Shown piece after piece: positions 21,619 through 33,159 of a stretch of DNA of 64,000 nt. A program made the translations under genes and the position numbers. The notes beneath the pieces are model-generated. The model was not told the DNA's origin, did no database searches, and saw only the letters and a program-made list of their open reading frames with translations. Positions within the stretch are counted from its first letter, which is position 1; each line of letters opens with the position of its first letter. The stretch comes from Sthenelais limicola (lineage: Eukaryota > Annelida > Polychaeta > Phyllodocida > Sigalionidae): the NCBI GenBank assembly GCA_942159475.1, contig OW804096.1:17570906-17634905 (forward strand). The letters run 5' to 3'.

Positions 21619-22060
21619 GGCTGGTTCAACCAGTGCTAGTACTTAAAATATTTCCTTAAGCTTAATGGAGCATTTATTTAATAGGTTTAGTTAGAGGAGC
21701 TAATGGTACACGCCTATAGATGTAGGGGTAGGAAAAGAGAGAAACGTTTTCCTTTTCTTTTGACAGAGATTAAAATATATTGCTTTGACATCTTTTACCT
21801 GTTTCATCCCTATACTGCTTGCATAGATGAAAAGGATTAAACATTTTGAAACTGGATATAAAGAGTATACTGTAATTATTTACTGCCATAATCCTTAAAC
21901 GTACAGCATTAACTGAAAAGTGAAATTTAACCTCTTAGCCGAATGTTCACACACGATATTTCATACTTAAATGCACAACATTAACTGCCAGGAGAAATTG
22001 AGCCTCTAGCCCGAAATTTACACAAGGTAGTGCATACCTGTGTTACTTATCCTTGAATAA
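21619..22060. other. no recognisable feature
   Basis: AT-rich. A short near-repeat (ACAGCATTAACTG at 21903, ACAACATTAACTG at 21976) suggests a diverged duplication of about 75 bases. Confidence 0.4.
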
Positions 22061-22378
22061 ATATGTGATGTGTTTCAGGAAAATGATTTGAGAAGATGAG
22101 ATCAAGTCGATTCTAATGATAGTAAATATTACGAAGTCTAATTAGTATTTCTATATTTTAAGTGTGATACATTTATCTTTGAAGGAAACGTTTGCAATAG
22201 TTTTGGGTGGACAATTACTAGTAAAGGTGCAAATAATATTATACTCTATAGTGCTACTACCAGCGCTAACATCCCAACATTGAGGGCATTCCGAAAAAGC
22301 GATCTTGTGAATAAAACATTTTGAATAATATACTTTTTGCGACTTGTGACTCATTTCCCTGTAACACATCACATATAT
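22061..22378 (-). mobile_element. TIR-B copy 2
   Basis: Both termini are good (ATATGTGATGTGTTTCAGG, and the inverse ending at ACACATCACATAT). The left TIR inner half is deleted, joining directly to GAGAAGATGAGATCAAG. Confidence 0.85.
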
Positions 22379-22864
22379 GTAGTTGGTGTGCAGGTTTAAG
22401 AATCTGTGGTGTTACCAACCGTGTTTCTGCTCTGTACAGGTCCGTTGACCCTTTCCTGAGGACAATATATATATATGTGGTTTGGGAATGTGATCTTGAA
22501 GCCTTTTTTAAATCGGGATATCCGCACTCTAATTATAGCATGGGAAGCAAGTATGGCCAAACCAATGATCATGTGACCTAGAGGCAATGATCAATGAGCT
22601 CACACAGTTCCTACGGTTCCTACCCATTCTTGACCATACCTTCCATACCTACCTGTTCTTAACCGTCCAAAGGACGGGTATACTATGCTTGCATTACATA
22701 AAGTGTAAACCCTTTTCCATGTAGCTAATAATAGTATGTAGTAACCCAGTATCGCTTGAGGAAGAGAATAGATAACACAAGACAATAGTCTTAATATTAT
22801 TACTCTAGTTTTAATAGAAGCCTTGGAGGGAAGTAGTACTTTTGGCTACATACATATATATAAT

Positions 22865-23012
22865 AAACGGTTCTAGGGCAGAACCCCGCCAGTCAGAACC
22901 CCGCTGGTCAGAACCCCCCTAGCCATAACCCCGCCATGCCAAAACCCCGCCAGTAATAATCCCGCCAGTCAAAACCCATCCATGCCAAAACCCCGCCAGC
23001 CAAAACCCCGGT
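22865..23012 (+). repeat. AACCCCGCCAG short tandem repeats
   Basis: About nine units of 15-18 bases (AACCCCGCCAGTCA type), with decay in the middle units. It is C-rich in an AT-rich context. Confidence 0.85.
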
Positions 23013-23059
23013 GTGTGCATGAATATAATGGTAATATGATATAGAAATAGTGATTGTAA

Positions 23060-23252
23060 TGGTATATGAAATATGGCTCCCCCTGATGGTAAGCTAGGTA
23101 CATGTGGCCTTAAAAACGCTACAAAAATTGATGGTAACTGTCGGTAGAAATGGAATTAACTTTTCATATAGAAATGTAGACCCTTTTGTCCTTTGCTGTT
23201 CACATTATATTTATCGACAAATAAAAGATTTACTTATCTTATCTCATCTAGT
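23060..23252 (+). mobile_element. LINE 3' tail candidate
   Basis: Ends AATAAAAGATTTACTTATC with CTTATCTCATC following. It is similar to the minus-strand tail at 8535-8600. Confidence 0.35.
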
Positions 23253-23701
23253 AGTATATAGTCGTAGTAGTATATTGAAATAGTCGGCTTTCTCTGGCCA
23301 TGTACAATATAATAATCATTCACTACAATTATACCATATTATGTACAAGGCAGTTAAGATAAAGATCTATGTATAATATATGATAAAATATATTTCATAA
23401 ATAACATATGTATATATCAATTGTGTTCTTTACAGGATATTTGCAATGATATCTGCAGACTTGCTTTTTAATGTTCGGTGTTAGAAGCTAAAGTCATGGT
23501 ACCATCGCTCTATAATTTACCTCCAAACGTCAATGAAATACTAAGCTAACATTCAAATGAAGCATTTTTTATGAGTAAAGGACATTAGATGTGTTACACA
23601 AGGACACAAGTTCACTGAGTAAAGGTCCTTTGCACAAAAAGCAGATTGTCTTACAGACTGAATAATGGAGAGAGAAATGTCATGTGTGGAAAAAGCAGTG
23701 C
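23253..23701. other. no recognisable feature
   Basis: AT-rich. No gene or named repeat seen. Confidence 0.4.
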
Positions 23702-24051
23702 AATAGGGGACTTGCATGTGCCACTGCGCATGTCTGGTACAGTGCATCATGGGATGGATTTTGATGAAATCTGACATACTAATATTTGGGAAAATTGTTA
23801 TCAAAAATTGCAATAATGTTTTCACCAATATCACAGCTTTTATAGATTTTCTGTGAAAACCAAATGCATGATGGGAACGATGGAGGCTTGTGTTATGGAA
23901 ACATGTATAACACATGGATATTGACGTTAGAGCATTGATACAAAGTCCATGCTGAACATGGTATGATTTCTATAGATTTTATACAGTACCATAAGTCCCA
24001 TAATGCCATGCGAATTAGGATTCAAAATGGCGGCTATGCAAATCCCCTATT
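23702..24051 (-). mobile_element. TIR-C copy, full length (350 bp)
   Basis: Reference copy of TIR-C. It starts AATAGGGGACTTGCATGTG and ends GCTATGCAAATCCCCTATT. The interior has the family landmarks CCAAATGCATGATGGGAA and AACACATGGATATTGAC. It has no coding capacity. Confidence 0.9.
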
Positions 24052-24358
24052 GTGTTTATTTCCTCCGGAGGGTTTGCCTTTTCCCTTGCGACTCTTTGGC
24101 TTGCTAACTCCACTCTTAGCAGTTGAACGATTATAGGCCTGATAAATGCGAAAGTTGATGCAACAGAATATCCAGGGAAGAATCCCAGGATATAAATCAA
24201 TCAATCACAGCGTTGACCACTATTCTGTCATACAGAATATAAGCTTCATCGGTGTACTGCCCCTTAGCAACATGGCAAGTCAAAAACTGCAAATGACTCA
24301 AATAACCATGAAAATCACTCCCAGCTAACATACGATGACTCAGAACTTTGGACATGCC

Positions 24359-24560
24359 ATATTTTTTTTATTTTTTTTTATTTATTCCGGATATTTATAC
24401 AGCAAGGTCAAAGATATGAGTGATCAAGTAAGCAAATGCAAGAGATCATACAGTGATACAACATAATGACATGGGCTCACAGGGTTTACTCGGCTGGGAA
24501 TAACCATGGTTTTCCGCCCACTGCTGTGTCTAACTAGGTCAACTGGCTAGGATTTTTTAA
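24359..24560 (-). mobile_element. LINE 3' tail with poly(A), minus strand
   Basis: On the minus strand the sequence reads GACCTTGCTGTATAAATATC and ends in AATAAATAAA plus an A run. It is probably the 3' end of a retroelement whose body may extend right towards 25190. Confidence 0.5.
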
Positions 24561-24699
24561 CATTAGGGCACATGTGATATAGGTATATTGGCCTATGCGT
24601 GGAAGGTTTAAACGGGGGTGGGGGTTTTGTGTGTGTTTTGTCCACAGGCCAGCGGGAAGTTTCTGCATGGGCTGTGTTTGGTTTGTGTTGTTTGTTTTG

Positions 24700-25190
24700 C
24701 TATTCTAGCTCGGTAAAGGACAGCTTCAAATGGTCAATGTTCTTTATAAGGATCCCTTTATCGAGATGCTGGGAATAAATTCTGGGAGCAAGGACATACG
24801 TTTTTCACGCCTAACGATAGACGGGTTGAATGTAAGACGTTCAAAAGCACTAGTTAGCGGGAATCATGATACACTAGCAATGGATCCTGGTATCACCAGA
24901 TTTACTGGAGGTAGGCACATCCAACCATCTGATAATAGGAATGCACTGGTATGGATGGAGTTATAGGAGGCAAAGCAAATGTAGAGGGAACTGTGTTGAA
25001 TACGGTAGCTGTAGTGGCTGAGGCTGTAGTGACAACAGGTGTGTTGACAGAGCTGACAGCCGGAACAATAACAGGCGCAGTCACAGTAGGAGTCACCATA
25101 GTAGCAGGTGCAGTCACTGGAGGAACTGTCACAGGGGGAGTAATAGGCATTGTTACCTTAGGCCTAGCTCCCGGACCGAAAAGCTAATCA
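24700..25190 (-). pseudogene. possible coding remnant, Pro/Thr/Val-rich
   Basis: The minus-strand frame 25150-24902 encodes an 82-residue Thr/Pro/Val-rich stretch (PPVTVPPVTAPATMVTPTVT). A second minus-strand frame (about 24720-24840) includes FNPSIVRREKRMSLLPEF. The stretch is upstream, on the same strand, of a retroelement-like poly(A) tail at 24359. It could be a broken retroelement polyprotein. The plus strand is also open here because of the repeat-like composition. I do not recognise a family. Confidence 0.3.
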
Positions 25191-25549
25191 AACTTGGACA
25201 CTAAAGCGTGGTCTCCACTGACTGCGGTAAGCTCTGCGGTAATCCTTGCGATGGTTTGTACTGGTTCTGTAGGTGGTGAGGAATGACGAGGTCCTTGCCT
25301 ACATGGTCAGTGAACCATTTTGTAATTCTATACATATGAATTGGCATTGGAAGTGGTATACGATCATTTGTTAATGTTGCTAGAAATAAAATCTATTTGA
25401 ATAAAAACAAAATGCTGATGACTGTTATACATTTGTTGCTTTCCCTCCATATTGGCTTACCTCAAAGAATTGACATGTATTTACATAAAATGAGCCGTTT
25501 TCATGCTTGCCTTGATCTTTAAACCTGGTATTTGAACTTATATTTAAAG
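25191..25549. other. no recognisable feature
   Basis: No coding frame or named repeat seen. Confidence 0.4.
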
Positions 25550-25690
25550 AATTATAATAATAATAATAGGTTTACCTACCTCGATACATAATAATAGAGT
25601 TTTATTTCCATATCACATTTACAACAATTGTCATACAATGTAAAAAAGAGAGAAACACACAATCTTTCAAACTTACACGAATACTAAAGA
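25550..25690 (-). mobile_element. LINE 3' tail candidate
   Basis: The minus strand reads TTACATTGTATGACAATTG, then AATAAAACTCTATTATTATG and an (ATT)-rich tail. It is related to the tails at 45045 and 45563 (TGTATGACATG, AATAAATATC). Confidence 0.5.
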
Positions 25691-26513
25691 ATTACAACCA
25701 TCACAGTACACTAGATTCTTACACTATGGAATTCAAACTTTAAGAACACATAGAAAGCGCATTCACTGATTCTATTGGAGCACTCTGGGTTTGCTCTGCC
25801 TTTGCCTGTTAGGTGCTCGGGAAAATAAAAAGAGCGGGCCATGAGCGGACCAAAGGAGCGAGTCAATGGAATGGCAGCCTTATACAGTACATGTTGTATG
25901 ACATGTTGGTTTGTCATGCTACATCTTTGTGAAGCCATTTAACCACGGGAAGGGAAATAAAAGCAATTCTCATTACCACCTTGTCAATATTAGATTCATT
26001 TTTCCCCTCTTTACGATACCAATCTTGTCATCATAGACACAGTTCATATCCCGCTGCTGCACTTTATGCCCCTAACGGCTAATTTGTGTACTGTAATCAC
26101 GGGCGACACACGGGGCCACCTGGTGGCAGGTCTTAACATTAGTTAGAGGGCTTCCCGCCAGGGGGAGACAAGTCTTTGTCGTCATGATGTCACTATTTGT
26201 CAACCTACATTACCTGCAGACTGTGAAAAGCATTAGTCTGCAGTAACGAGGAATGCCTACAAGTTCACACCTGATATGGATGATATTAGAGGGTAGCAAT
26301 ATGTCAACACGTTCCTGTACAATGTGCAGTTCTCAGTAAACGTCAATGAACAACTAGCATTGTTACTCCTTGTTTTGTTCTTTTCTAACCAATGTCATAT
26401 ATCAAAACATTACATGGATGGTTTTACACTGTTTATATTTGATTTAATTCTTCAACTTGACGCCATAACAAAGTCCCATCAATGAAGAACTAGTTCTACA
26501 TCAGTTCACTTAC
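25691..26513. other. no gene recognised
   Basis: About 800 bases. A GC-richer patch near 26100-26170 (CGCCAGGGGGAGACAAG) is the only contrast. Confidence 0.4.
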
Positions 26514-26760
26514 GGGTCAGATTTTTAGAAAATGTACAATTGGCAGCTGTACACATTTAGTAAAATCTGCTGCTGCTGCTGTAAAATTAGGCTGCAATTT
26601 GGTCAATACTTGGTAAATTCGAGTATATTCGGCCTTGCATTGGTTCTAGCAATCAGTTTGGTTAGGTTAAACTGAATTTTGAACTTTATTTTCGTCTTAA
26701 ATTTGGGTTATTTGAGAGGATTGGTGAAGAAGAATTGTACATTTTCTGGCGATTTCAGCC
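26514..26760 (+). mobile_element. TIR-A copy 5 with CTG expansion
   Basis: The left TIR is normal. The CTGCTAAATT core is expanded to CTGCTGCTGCTG. The right end is the variant TTCTGGCGATTTCAGCC rather than TTCTGAAAATCTGACCC. Confidence 0.85.
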
Positions 26761-26790
26761 ATATATGGAACTCCTGGTTGTAAAATGTGC

Positions 26791-27254
26791 ATACCGTATA
26801 TACCCGTTTATAAGCCGGACCCCATGTATCAGTCCACCCCGTTCATAAGCCGGGGGTTCAGCACATCCTAACGTTAATATAAGCCGGGCCCCGTTTATAA
26901 GCTGGGTGCCTATAACTGGATAAATAATTGGAGGACCTGGTCTCTTCTCAGAAGGAAGATGCTGAAGAGAATGGTTATAACTAATTCTTAGAGGATTATG
27001 AATGATACTTTAAATAATAGAACTGTTGTTGTTGATCGATTCTGATAGTTTTTTTGTTGAATTGAAGCTTAAAACATGAAAACCAGAGCAACAAATAAAG
27101 ATAATAATAAAAATGTGTTTCAGCTAAATCTATTGGTTTTCAGTTATTGTAATATAAGCCGGGCCCTGAATATAAGCCCACCCCAAATATAAGCCGGGTC
27201 AATTCACCATTTGAAATTAATATAAGCCGGGGCTTATACACGGGTATACGGTAT
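26791..27254. mobile_element. inverted-repeat element with ATAAGCCGGG motifs
   Basis: Terminal inverted repeats of about 25 bases (ATACCGTATATACCCGTTTA at the left). Many TATAAGCCGG motifs lie in both terminal regions and an AT-rich centre separates them. About 464 bp and non-coding. Confidence 0.8.
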
Positions 27255-27413
27255 ATATATTGATATATATATATATATAGTCATCAAATATACCTAAGTC
27301 TTCCATGCCTAAGTCTTCCAAAACCAGTTATCCCAATCTGAGAAAGGGGAGATATTTCATTTTTTTTATATTCGCATTCTGTATTTAGGCTTTAAAACAC
27401 ACTGAACAACCTG

Positions 27414-27868
27414 ATATGTGCCACTTCGCATATCAATTACAGTGCATGCTGGGATGGATTCTGAGGAAATCTGACATATAAATATTAAATATATGAGGGC
27501 ACTCGACGGAAGACCTTCTTAGACATTTGTCTAATTAGATTGTTGAATAACCTTATTGTAATGTCATCGAAACAATAAAGAATTCTTGAAATGAAATGAA
27601 ATGAAATGACACCATTTTTATCGAACATGGCAAGAATGTTTTTAACAATATCATAGGTTGTGTAAATGATCTATGAAAACCAAATGCATGATGGGAAACA
27701 TTGGGCCTTGTGTTATGGAAACATGAATAACACATGGATATTGACATTAGAGCATTGATTAATAGTCCATGCTGAATATGGCATGTTTTCTATAGATTTT
27801 AGACCATTAGTCCCGTAATTCCACGCAAAACAAGATTCAAAATGGTGGCTATGCAAATCCCCTATGAG
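27414..27868 (-). mobile_element. TIR-C copy with LINE insert
   Basis: Lacks the outermost left end (starts GATATGTGCCACTTCGCATA) and ends AATCCCCTATG. It is split at about 27495-27612 by a LINE tail. Confidence 0.75.
27495..27612 (+). mobile_element. truncated LINE 3' end, (GAAAT)n tail
   Basis: Ends AATAAAGAATTC, then TTGAAATGAAATGAAATGAA. This is the typical short-unit tail of a 5'-truncated non-LTR element, inserted inside TIR-C. Confidence 0.65.
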
Positions 27869-27875
27869 TAATACA

Positions 27876-28250
27876 TGGCTTCCGAGATCGGGTGTTCACG
27901 TGTAAAAGAGGTAGAAAAAAACTATTTCCGTCACGGCAATAGCGGCACTTACACTTCCGGTTCCGTAGCTAAGAAGTATGCAAAATGGCGCAAAGTTCCT
28001 GGATAGTTTGGTTGGATTTAATTGATTTTTAGAGCATTTGGAATTTACATGCTCTGATTATGTTAGACAAGATAAGGGAACTAAGGTTAATTTCTGATTA
28101 AAACGTTGACCACCATGAAAGCTTCAACAAAAGGAGGTGAATGGTGCATATATGCCGGCGAAAGTGCGTATATCGGCAACGCAAGTGGTGGTCGCACTAT
28201 TTCTACCTCCTTTTGCCTGTTGGAAGAGTTCACACCCGATCTCGGAAGTG
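27876..28250. mobile_element. hairpin element with arms of about 50 bases
   Basis: CTTCCGAGATCGGGTGT at 27879 is inverted at about 28231-28247, and AAAAGAGGTAGAAA at about 27904 pairs with TTTCTACCTCCTTTT near 28200. No coding content. The overlapping 87-aa frames on both strands are artefacts of the inverted repeat. Confidence 0.7.
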
Positions 28251-28574
28251 ACGTATTGAATAATGATTGGACAGTCTCGTGTAAAAAATATCCAATCACT
28301 AGCGCCTCATTCCCTTCTAGGATTGAAGTTATGGGCGCATGCGCAGCCAACCCACAGACTAATGAATAATTAATGATGAAAAAACAAGTTGTCCATTAAT
28401 TGTCCCCAGATACAAACAAATAACAACCTTTAGTCGAAAAGATAAGATAAAAAAACTAGATATTGATGGGTTTTTCCCGACAGAGATGGATATAGAATGA
28501 AGTGATTGATGGAAGCATTGTTAAACGGGGCAAAATGAGACCAGTATGAGAGCAATGTATGAGCAGAAGGTGAT
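28251..28574. other. no recognisable feature
   Basis: About 320 bases without a named repeat or gene. Confidence 0.4.
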
Positions 28575-28809
28575 CTGTCAGATTTTCAGAAAGTGTACAA
28601 TTCACCTTCACCAATCTTCTCAAATAATCCAAATTTCAGACAAAAATCAGGTTCAAAATACAGTTCAACATAACCAGACAGATTTATTAAATGAATACAA
28701 TACAGAATAGACTCAGATAGACCTGGTATTTATCAATTTTCACTCTAATTTAGCAGAATTTGAGAGATGTGTAGAACTCTAGATTGTACATTTTCTGAAA
28801 ATCTGGCCC
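28575..28809 (-). mobile_element. TIR-A copy 6
   Basis: Full-length, with slightly diverged ends (TGTCAGATTTTCAG and TCTGGCCC). Confidence 0.8.
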
Positions 28810-29061
28810 TTATGATGGAGGACCTGTACACATGTACTGTATGCACTGGCTGGCTATATTCAGAGTCACACTTTTAAATACCGCCTTTTGGTGTACAGTC
28901 TAGGCACAAAGGTTTTAACTTGTATTGCTTTCCCTCAAGCTGTTTAGTGTTGCTTCATAACGTCTACTGACTCCTTGGTTTAGTATACTACCATTATGCT
29001 TTATCATATTTTACCAGGCTGTTTATTTTTGCTACATATCTCAACTTCTACTGTCTCCATT

Positions 29062-29229
29062 GGTCAGATATTCAGAAAATGTACAATTCGCCTTCACCAA
29101 TCCTCTCAAATAACCCACATTTAATACGAAAATAAAATTCAAAATACAGTTGAACTTAGCCAAATAGATTGCTAGAATCAATGCAATGCAGAATATACTC
29201 AGATTTTCCATTTTCTGAAAATCTGACCC
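29062..29229 (-). mobile_element. TIR-A copy 7, internally deleted
   Basis: Both termini are present, but about 65 bases between ACTCAGATTT and the right TIR are missing. Confidence 0.8.
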
Positions 29230-29269
29230 CCTTGGGTAGCTTACTCCTATCTTGTTTTAATCACTGCCT

Positions 29270-29415
29270 GAAACGTCCTTGGGTTAAGGCAGACTATGTT
29301 AATGGCTTTCCTGACCCTGGAGTAAGCGTCCTAACGAGATTCTAATGGAATTTTGCACTTTCGAGCAAGAGGCTTTCCCTTAGATTGGAGGGACTGTAAC
29401 AAGTGTGAGCCTAGA
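29270..29415 (+). mobile_element. TIR-G copy 2 (partial)
   Basis: Shares TGGAGTAAGCGTCCTAACGA, GAGGCTTTCCCTTAG and the end GTGAGCCTAGACT with the elements at 12217 and 31567. Confidence 0.6.
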
Positions 29416-29466
29416 CTATATTATTATTTGTTCTCATAGATTCCATCTAATAATAAACATACCTAT

Positions 29467-29689
29467 GGTCAGAAAATGTACAATCGATACATCTGCACAT
29501 TTCATAATTTCTGCTAAATTTTGCTGAAAATGATAAAACTAAATATATCTGATGTAATTTTGTATTGCGTTGATTAAAAATTTCTTTCAGTTATATTGCA
29601 TTGTCTTTTGAACCCCATTTTTGTCTTAAATTTTAGTAATTTGAAATGATTGGTGAATGCTAATTGTACACTTTCTAATTCCTTGACCC
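29467..29689 (+). mobile_element. TIR-A copy 8, diverged
   Basis: Begins GGTCAGAAAATG (the ATTTTC block is lost) and ends CTTGACCC. The interior is more diverged than in most copies, so it is probably old. Confidence 0.7.
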
Positions 29690-30218
29690 ATACACTAAAT
29701 TATATCTTCAGGAATTCCATGCAGGGACAGAATATCCTAGAAAGCCCTTATTTAGAATGTGTTTTTCCTTTCCCGAGTTGTTATTAAATATTGGTGTAAG
29801 GGGGTGTAAGGAGCAGGTAAATGATGGATCACTTTCTCATATTATGCATGGTGGGTAATATGAACGGCATGTTGGGTAGTGTTTTTGCATGGGAGGTTGG
29901 GAGTGGAATGTGATAGCCTTTTTATTGTCTCTGATCCGGCCCCTATATAGAATGGTTTTAGATTGTATTGCACTTTACCAGGCTGTTTAGCTTAGGTACA
30001 TAACTTGACATACTACTGACTCCTGGGATAGTATATTTTCTTTAAATTTAGAATTTTTATACAGCTTATTCTCAGACAAGTGGCATCAGACAATACTATA
30101 CTAAGGCACAAGTGACAAATAATACAATGTTGTGTCATATTTTCCCAGCTGTTTAGTTTTGATACATAACCTTATCAACTGACTCCGTAGGTAGTATACT
30201 ACCATATTGTTTTAATAG
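29690..30218. other. no recognisable gene
   Basis: Contains near-duplicates of a phrase CAGGCTGTTTAG (29981), also seen at 28936 and 29021 and as CAGCTGTTTAG at 30147. This suggests an unnamed diverged repeat of several hundred bases. Confidence 0.4.
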
Positions 30219-30272
30219 GGCATTTGTATGTGCCACTGCGCATGTCTTTTACAGTGCATCCTGCAAAATTAC
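30219..30272 (-). mobile_element. TIR-C fragment
   Basis: The AATAGGGCATTTGTATGTGC end of TIR-C only. Confidence 0.65.
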
Positions 30273-30646
30273 ATCAGCAGGAAATATCAAACATGTTTGA
30301 TGTTCATTGGTACCACACCGATGCAATTTTCACATCGCCTTATCATCGCCAGTCATCGCTTGTTGTGCCGAAGCCTTAGTGATGACAAGTCAATGCAAAG
30401 ATGATGAAATAAATTTTACAAAATTCTTATCGAGTAGCTCATCACCAACGCATCACCAACGATTTTGGCAACAGTGGCTGGACCACTTTTATATCAATTA
30501 CGATTCACAGTTGGCTTTGATAATGTTTCCATGGAGCTAACAATGAAGAAAATCATTAAAGATATGGCCATAACTTTACAACAGTATATCACAGTGTACA
30601 AAGAGTGCCGGGTTAATTTCATGCAGTGTGGTTTGCAAAAGGATGA

Positions 30647-30875
30647 AGTCACCAGAAAATGTACAATTCACCTTCACCAATTTTCTGACATAACCCAAAT
30701 TTCAGACGAAAACAAAGTTCAAATCACAGTTCAAGCTAACCAAACAGATTGCTAGAATAAATGCAAAGCGGAATATACTCGAATTTATCTTGTATTGACC
30801 AAATTGTAGCCTAATTTAGCAGAATTGACTAAATGTGTAGAGCTGCCAATTGTACATTTTCCAAAAATCTGACCC
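30647..30875 (-). mobile_element. TIR-A copy 9
   Basis: The left end is the variant GTCACCAGAAAATGTAC. The right end is normal, CTGACCC. Confidence 0.75.
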
Positions 30876-31117
30876 AAAAGACTAAAGCTTGCTGACTGAA
30901 CGTGTCGTTCTCTTTTGTGCAGCTTTCTCTATCACAATTCAACGATTGTCTCACGGGTGTGATATAGAGTTTCTTGCGCTTTCTCTAGTAATCAGTTTTA
31001 GTGACGAATATAATTGATCCTTGTCGTTGACATTTATTTTGACTTGATTTTATTTCTTGAGGCAGACTGCAAATAATTGCCATTGCTCTCTAGTGATGGG
31101 TTTTTGGTGATGAGTTA

Positions 31118-31482
31118 AATAGGGGACTTGCATGTCTCGCTGCGCATGTCTACTGCAGTGCATGCTGGGATGGATTGTGTTCAAATCAGACATACAAATA
31201 TTTGGCATATATTTGGCAGCATTTTCATTGAAAATTGCAAGAATGTTTTCACCAATATCTGAGCACGTTTAAATGATCTATGAAAACCAAATGCATGATG
31301 GGAAAGATGGAGACTTATGTCATGGAAACATGTATATAACACGTGGATATTGACATTAGAGCATTGATATATATAGTCCATGCTGAACATGGCATGTTTT
31401 CTATAGATTTTATACTGTACCACTGGTCCAATAATTCCATGCGAATCAAGATTCAAAATGGCGGCTATGCAAATCCCCTATT
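31118..31482 (-). mobile_element. TIR-C copy, full length
   Basis: AATAGGGGACTTGCATG at the left and GCAAATCCCCTATT at the right, with all interior landmarks. Confidence 0.9.
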
Positions 31483-31566
31483 GATCTTTGTCTTTGTGAT
31501 TTTAAGGGAGAAAGATCTTGTTGTGGCAATATAACAAGTGTAATACAGTCTCAGATTTGTATATCA

Positions 31567-31704
31567 ATGATTGGACGCCTACTGCGTTAATGGATCTACT
31601 GGCCCTGGAGTAGACGTCCTAATGAGATTTCAATGTTTTGTGGTTTGGAGAAAAAGGCTTTCCCTAAGTTTGAAGGGACCCTCTTAACTCGGAGCCTAGA
31701 CTAA
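31567..31704 (+). mobile_element. TIR-G copy 3
   Basis: TTGGACGCCTACTGCG, TGGAGTAGACGTCCTAATGA, GGCTTTCCCTAAG and the end GGAGCCTAGACTA. Confidence 0.6.
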
Positions 31705-31974
31705 ATATTCAAAGTAAAGTGGACAAGTCAGCTGACATATTTGGGGTTTTTTTTATTTCATTTAAGGCCATCGAGTTTTTCAAAAATCATACGGATTTGT
31801 TATATATCTTTTAAATTCAAATGTATGTATGTATGTATTTATGTCCGGAAGCGTACACTTTTCAATAACATATCAAATTTTGACACCGAAAAAGGGGGTG
31901 GGTCTCCTCTATGAAACCATATATTCCTGAGGGTTTGTGGAGAGAGACAGAACCAACAAGCGCTATGTCACTGA

Positions 31975-32235
31975 CTGTTTATTGACAGTGCTGGGCTCTC
32001 CTCTTCCGAGTATGAAAAAAAGTTTTCTTCAAGGTATGTTTTGAGATCAGGGATGGTGGGGCAGTTTCTACCCACTTGTGACAGTTTATTGAATAGACTC
32101 TCCCTGGTGCCTGGATAAAAAGTGATTTTCTAATTCTCTCTGTTTTCGTCATGGGGATTTTTAACATTTTTCCATTTGCAAGATTGCGAAGATTTATTCT
32201 ATGTAGACACTTTAAGGGCATCGTCCTAAATATGT
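31975..32235 (-). pseudogene. LINE reverse-transcriptase C-terminus, eroded
   Basis: The minus-strand translation reads HRINLRNLANGKMLKIP, then TKTERIRKSLFIQAP. After a frameshift near 32100 it continues FNKLSQVGRN, then IPDLKTYLEENFF. This matches the usual end of CR1/L2/Jockey-like reverse transcriptases (a tRt-rich line, vPrt.Te..rkSF, FN.LP, SL..FK..L). It is 5'-truncated, frameshifted and non-functional. Family assignment beyond non-LTR is not possible by eye. Confidence 0.6.
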
Positions 32236-32660
32236 ATTGATTTATGATGTATTGTGACGCAATTAATGTAAGAAAGATCTCTAATTAACTATGGTTAATT
32301 GGAGACGGGTAGGCGTGATGTTGTTTAATGAACAGTATTGTATGGTAGGCAGTGGAATGGGGGTGAACACGAACTATACGCTCTTCCTTTTACATAATCT
32401 AATAGATCGTGATTAAAAATGACTTTCTATTTGTTTAATGATATTTCTTATTAAAACAAATTATTAATTAGGTTTATTATCAAGTGGTTTTTTTCAATTG
32501 CCCGATCAGTACACCGTTTGCTGTCTTTAATTTTTCACGTGCTATGGTACAAAATAATATTTAAGGCAAACAAGTATTGAATCCAAAGATGTGCGACTAA
32601 AGGGATTAATTTCCTCGATTTGGTGGCTAAGGCTGTCTGTGGTGAAATAACAATAACAAT
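32236..32660. other. no recognisable feature
   Basis: AT-rich. It may belong to the retroelements on either side. Confidence 0.35.
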
Positions 32661-32671
32661 TTGTTTGGGGT

Positions 32672-32707
32672 GATCTACGTTTCGGTCTTACATTCGACCT
32701 TCATCAG
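32672..32707 (-). ncRNA. hammerhead-like motif (best copy)
   Basis: The minus strand reads CTGATGA, a stem AGGTC-loop-GACC, then GAAACGTAGATC. The CTGATGA and GAAA core boxes are intact, stem II is complementary, and GATC flanks both sides as a possible short stem I. Stem III would be minimal or mispaired. Such motifs are known near the ends of Penelope-like elements. Activity is unproven. Confidence 0.45.
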
Positions 32708-32723
32708 GATCAGAATATTTTAA

Positions 32724-32863
32724 TCAGTATTTCTATATTTTAAATTTGATATTTTTAGTTTAATAATAAAAAAAAAAAGGTTGCAATATTTCTGGGTGGA
32801 CTTTCTGGGTGACTAATAAAGTAGCTAAATATACTCTATACGGTGACCTTAGATAAGCATAGA
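32724..32863 (-). mobile_element. TIR-B fragment (centre)
   Basis: Contains TTCTATATTTTAAATTTGAT, GTTGCAATATTTCTGGGTGG and AATATACTCTATA of the TIR-B interior. Confidence 0.6.
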
Positions 32864-33159
32864 TTTGGAAAGTGGCCTCTTTGCATACGATTGCATTGAA
32901 TTACAAAGTATTTCAGTTACAAATTAATTCCTTTTGTAAATGCACAAATTCATGTGTGTAAAAAATGTAGAAAATAGTTGTTTTCGCTTTAAAAAATGCA
33001 CCAAAGAATGTATAATGCATAAATCCACGCATGATTGTTGAAGAGCTGGGTCCCTTTTCTATATGCCGGCCAACAAAGCTGCACTCCCACCTGTATGGGA
33101 TCTCCTAAGAAATCGATGTAGACATTTAAGGAGGCTACTACTACTACTAAACTACTAAA

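Noticed and set aside
24951..25187. Val/Thr/Gly-rich plus-strand frame
   Set aside because: Imperfect internal repetition keeps both strands open. The minus strand is a slightly better candidate and is listed as a doubtful remnant.
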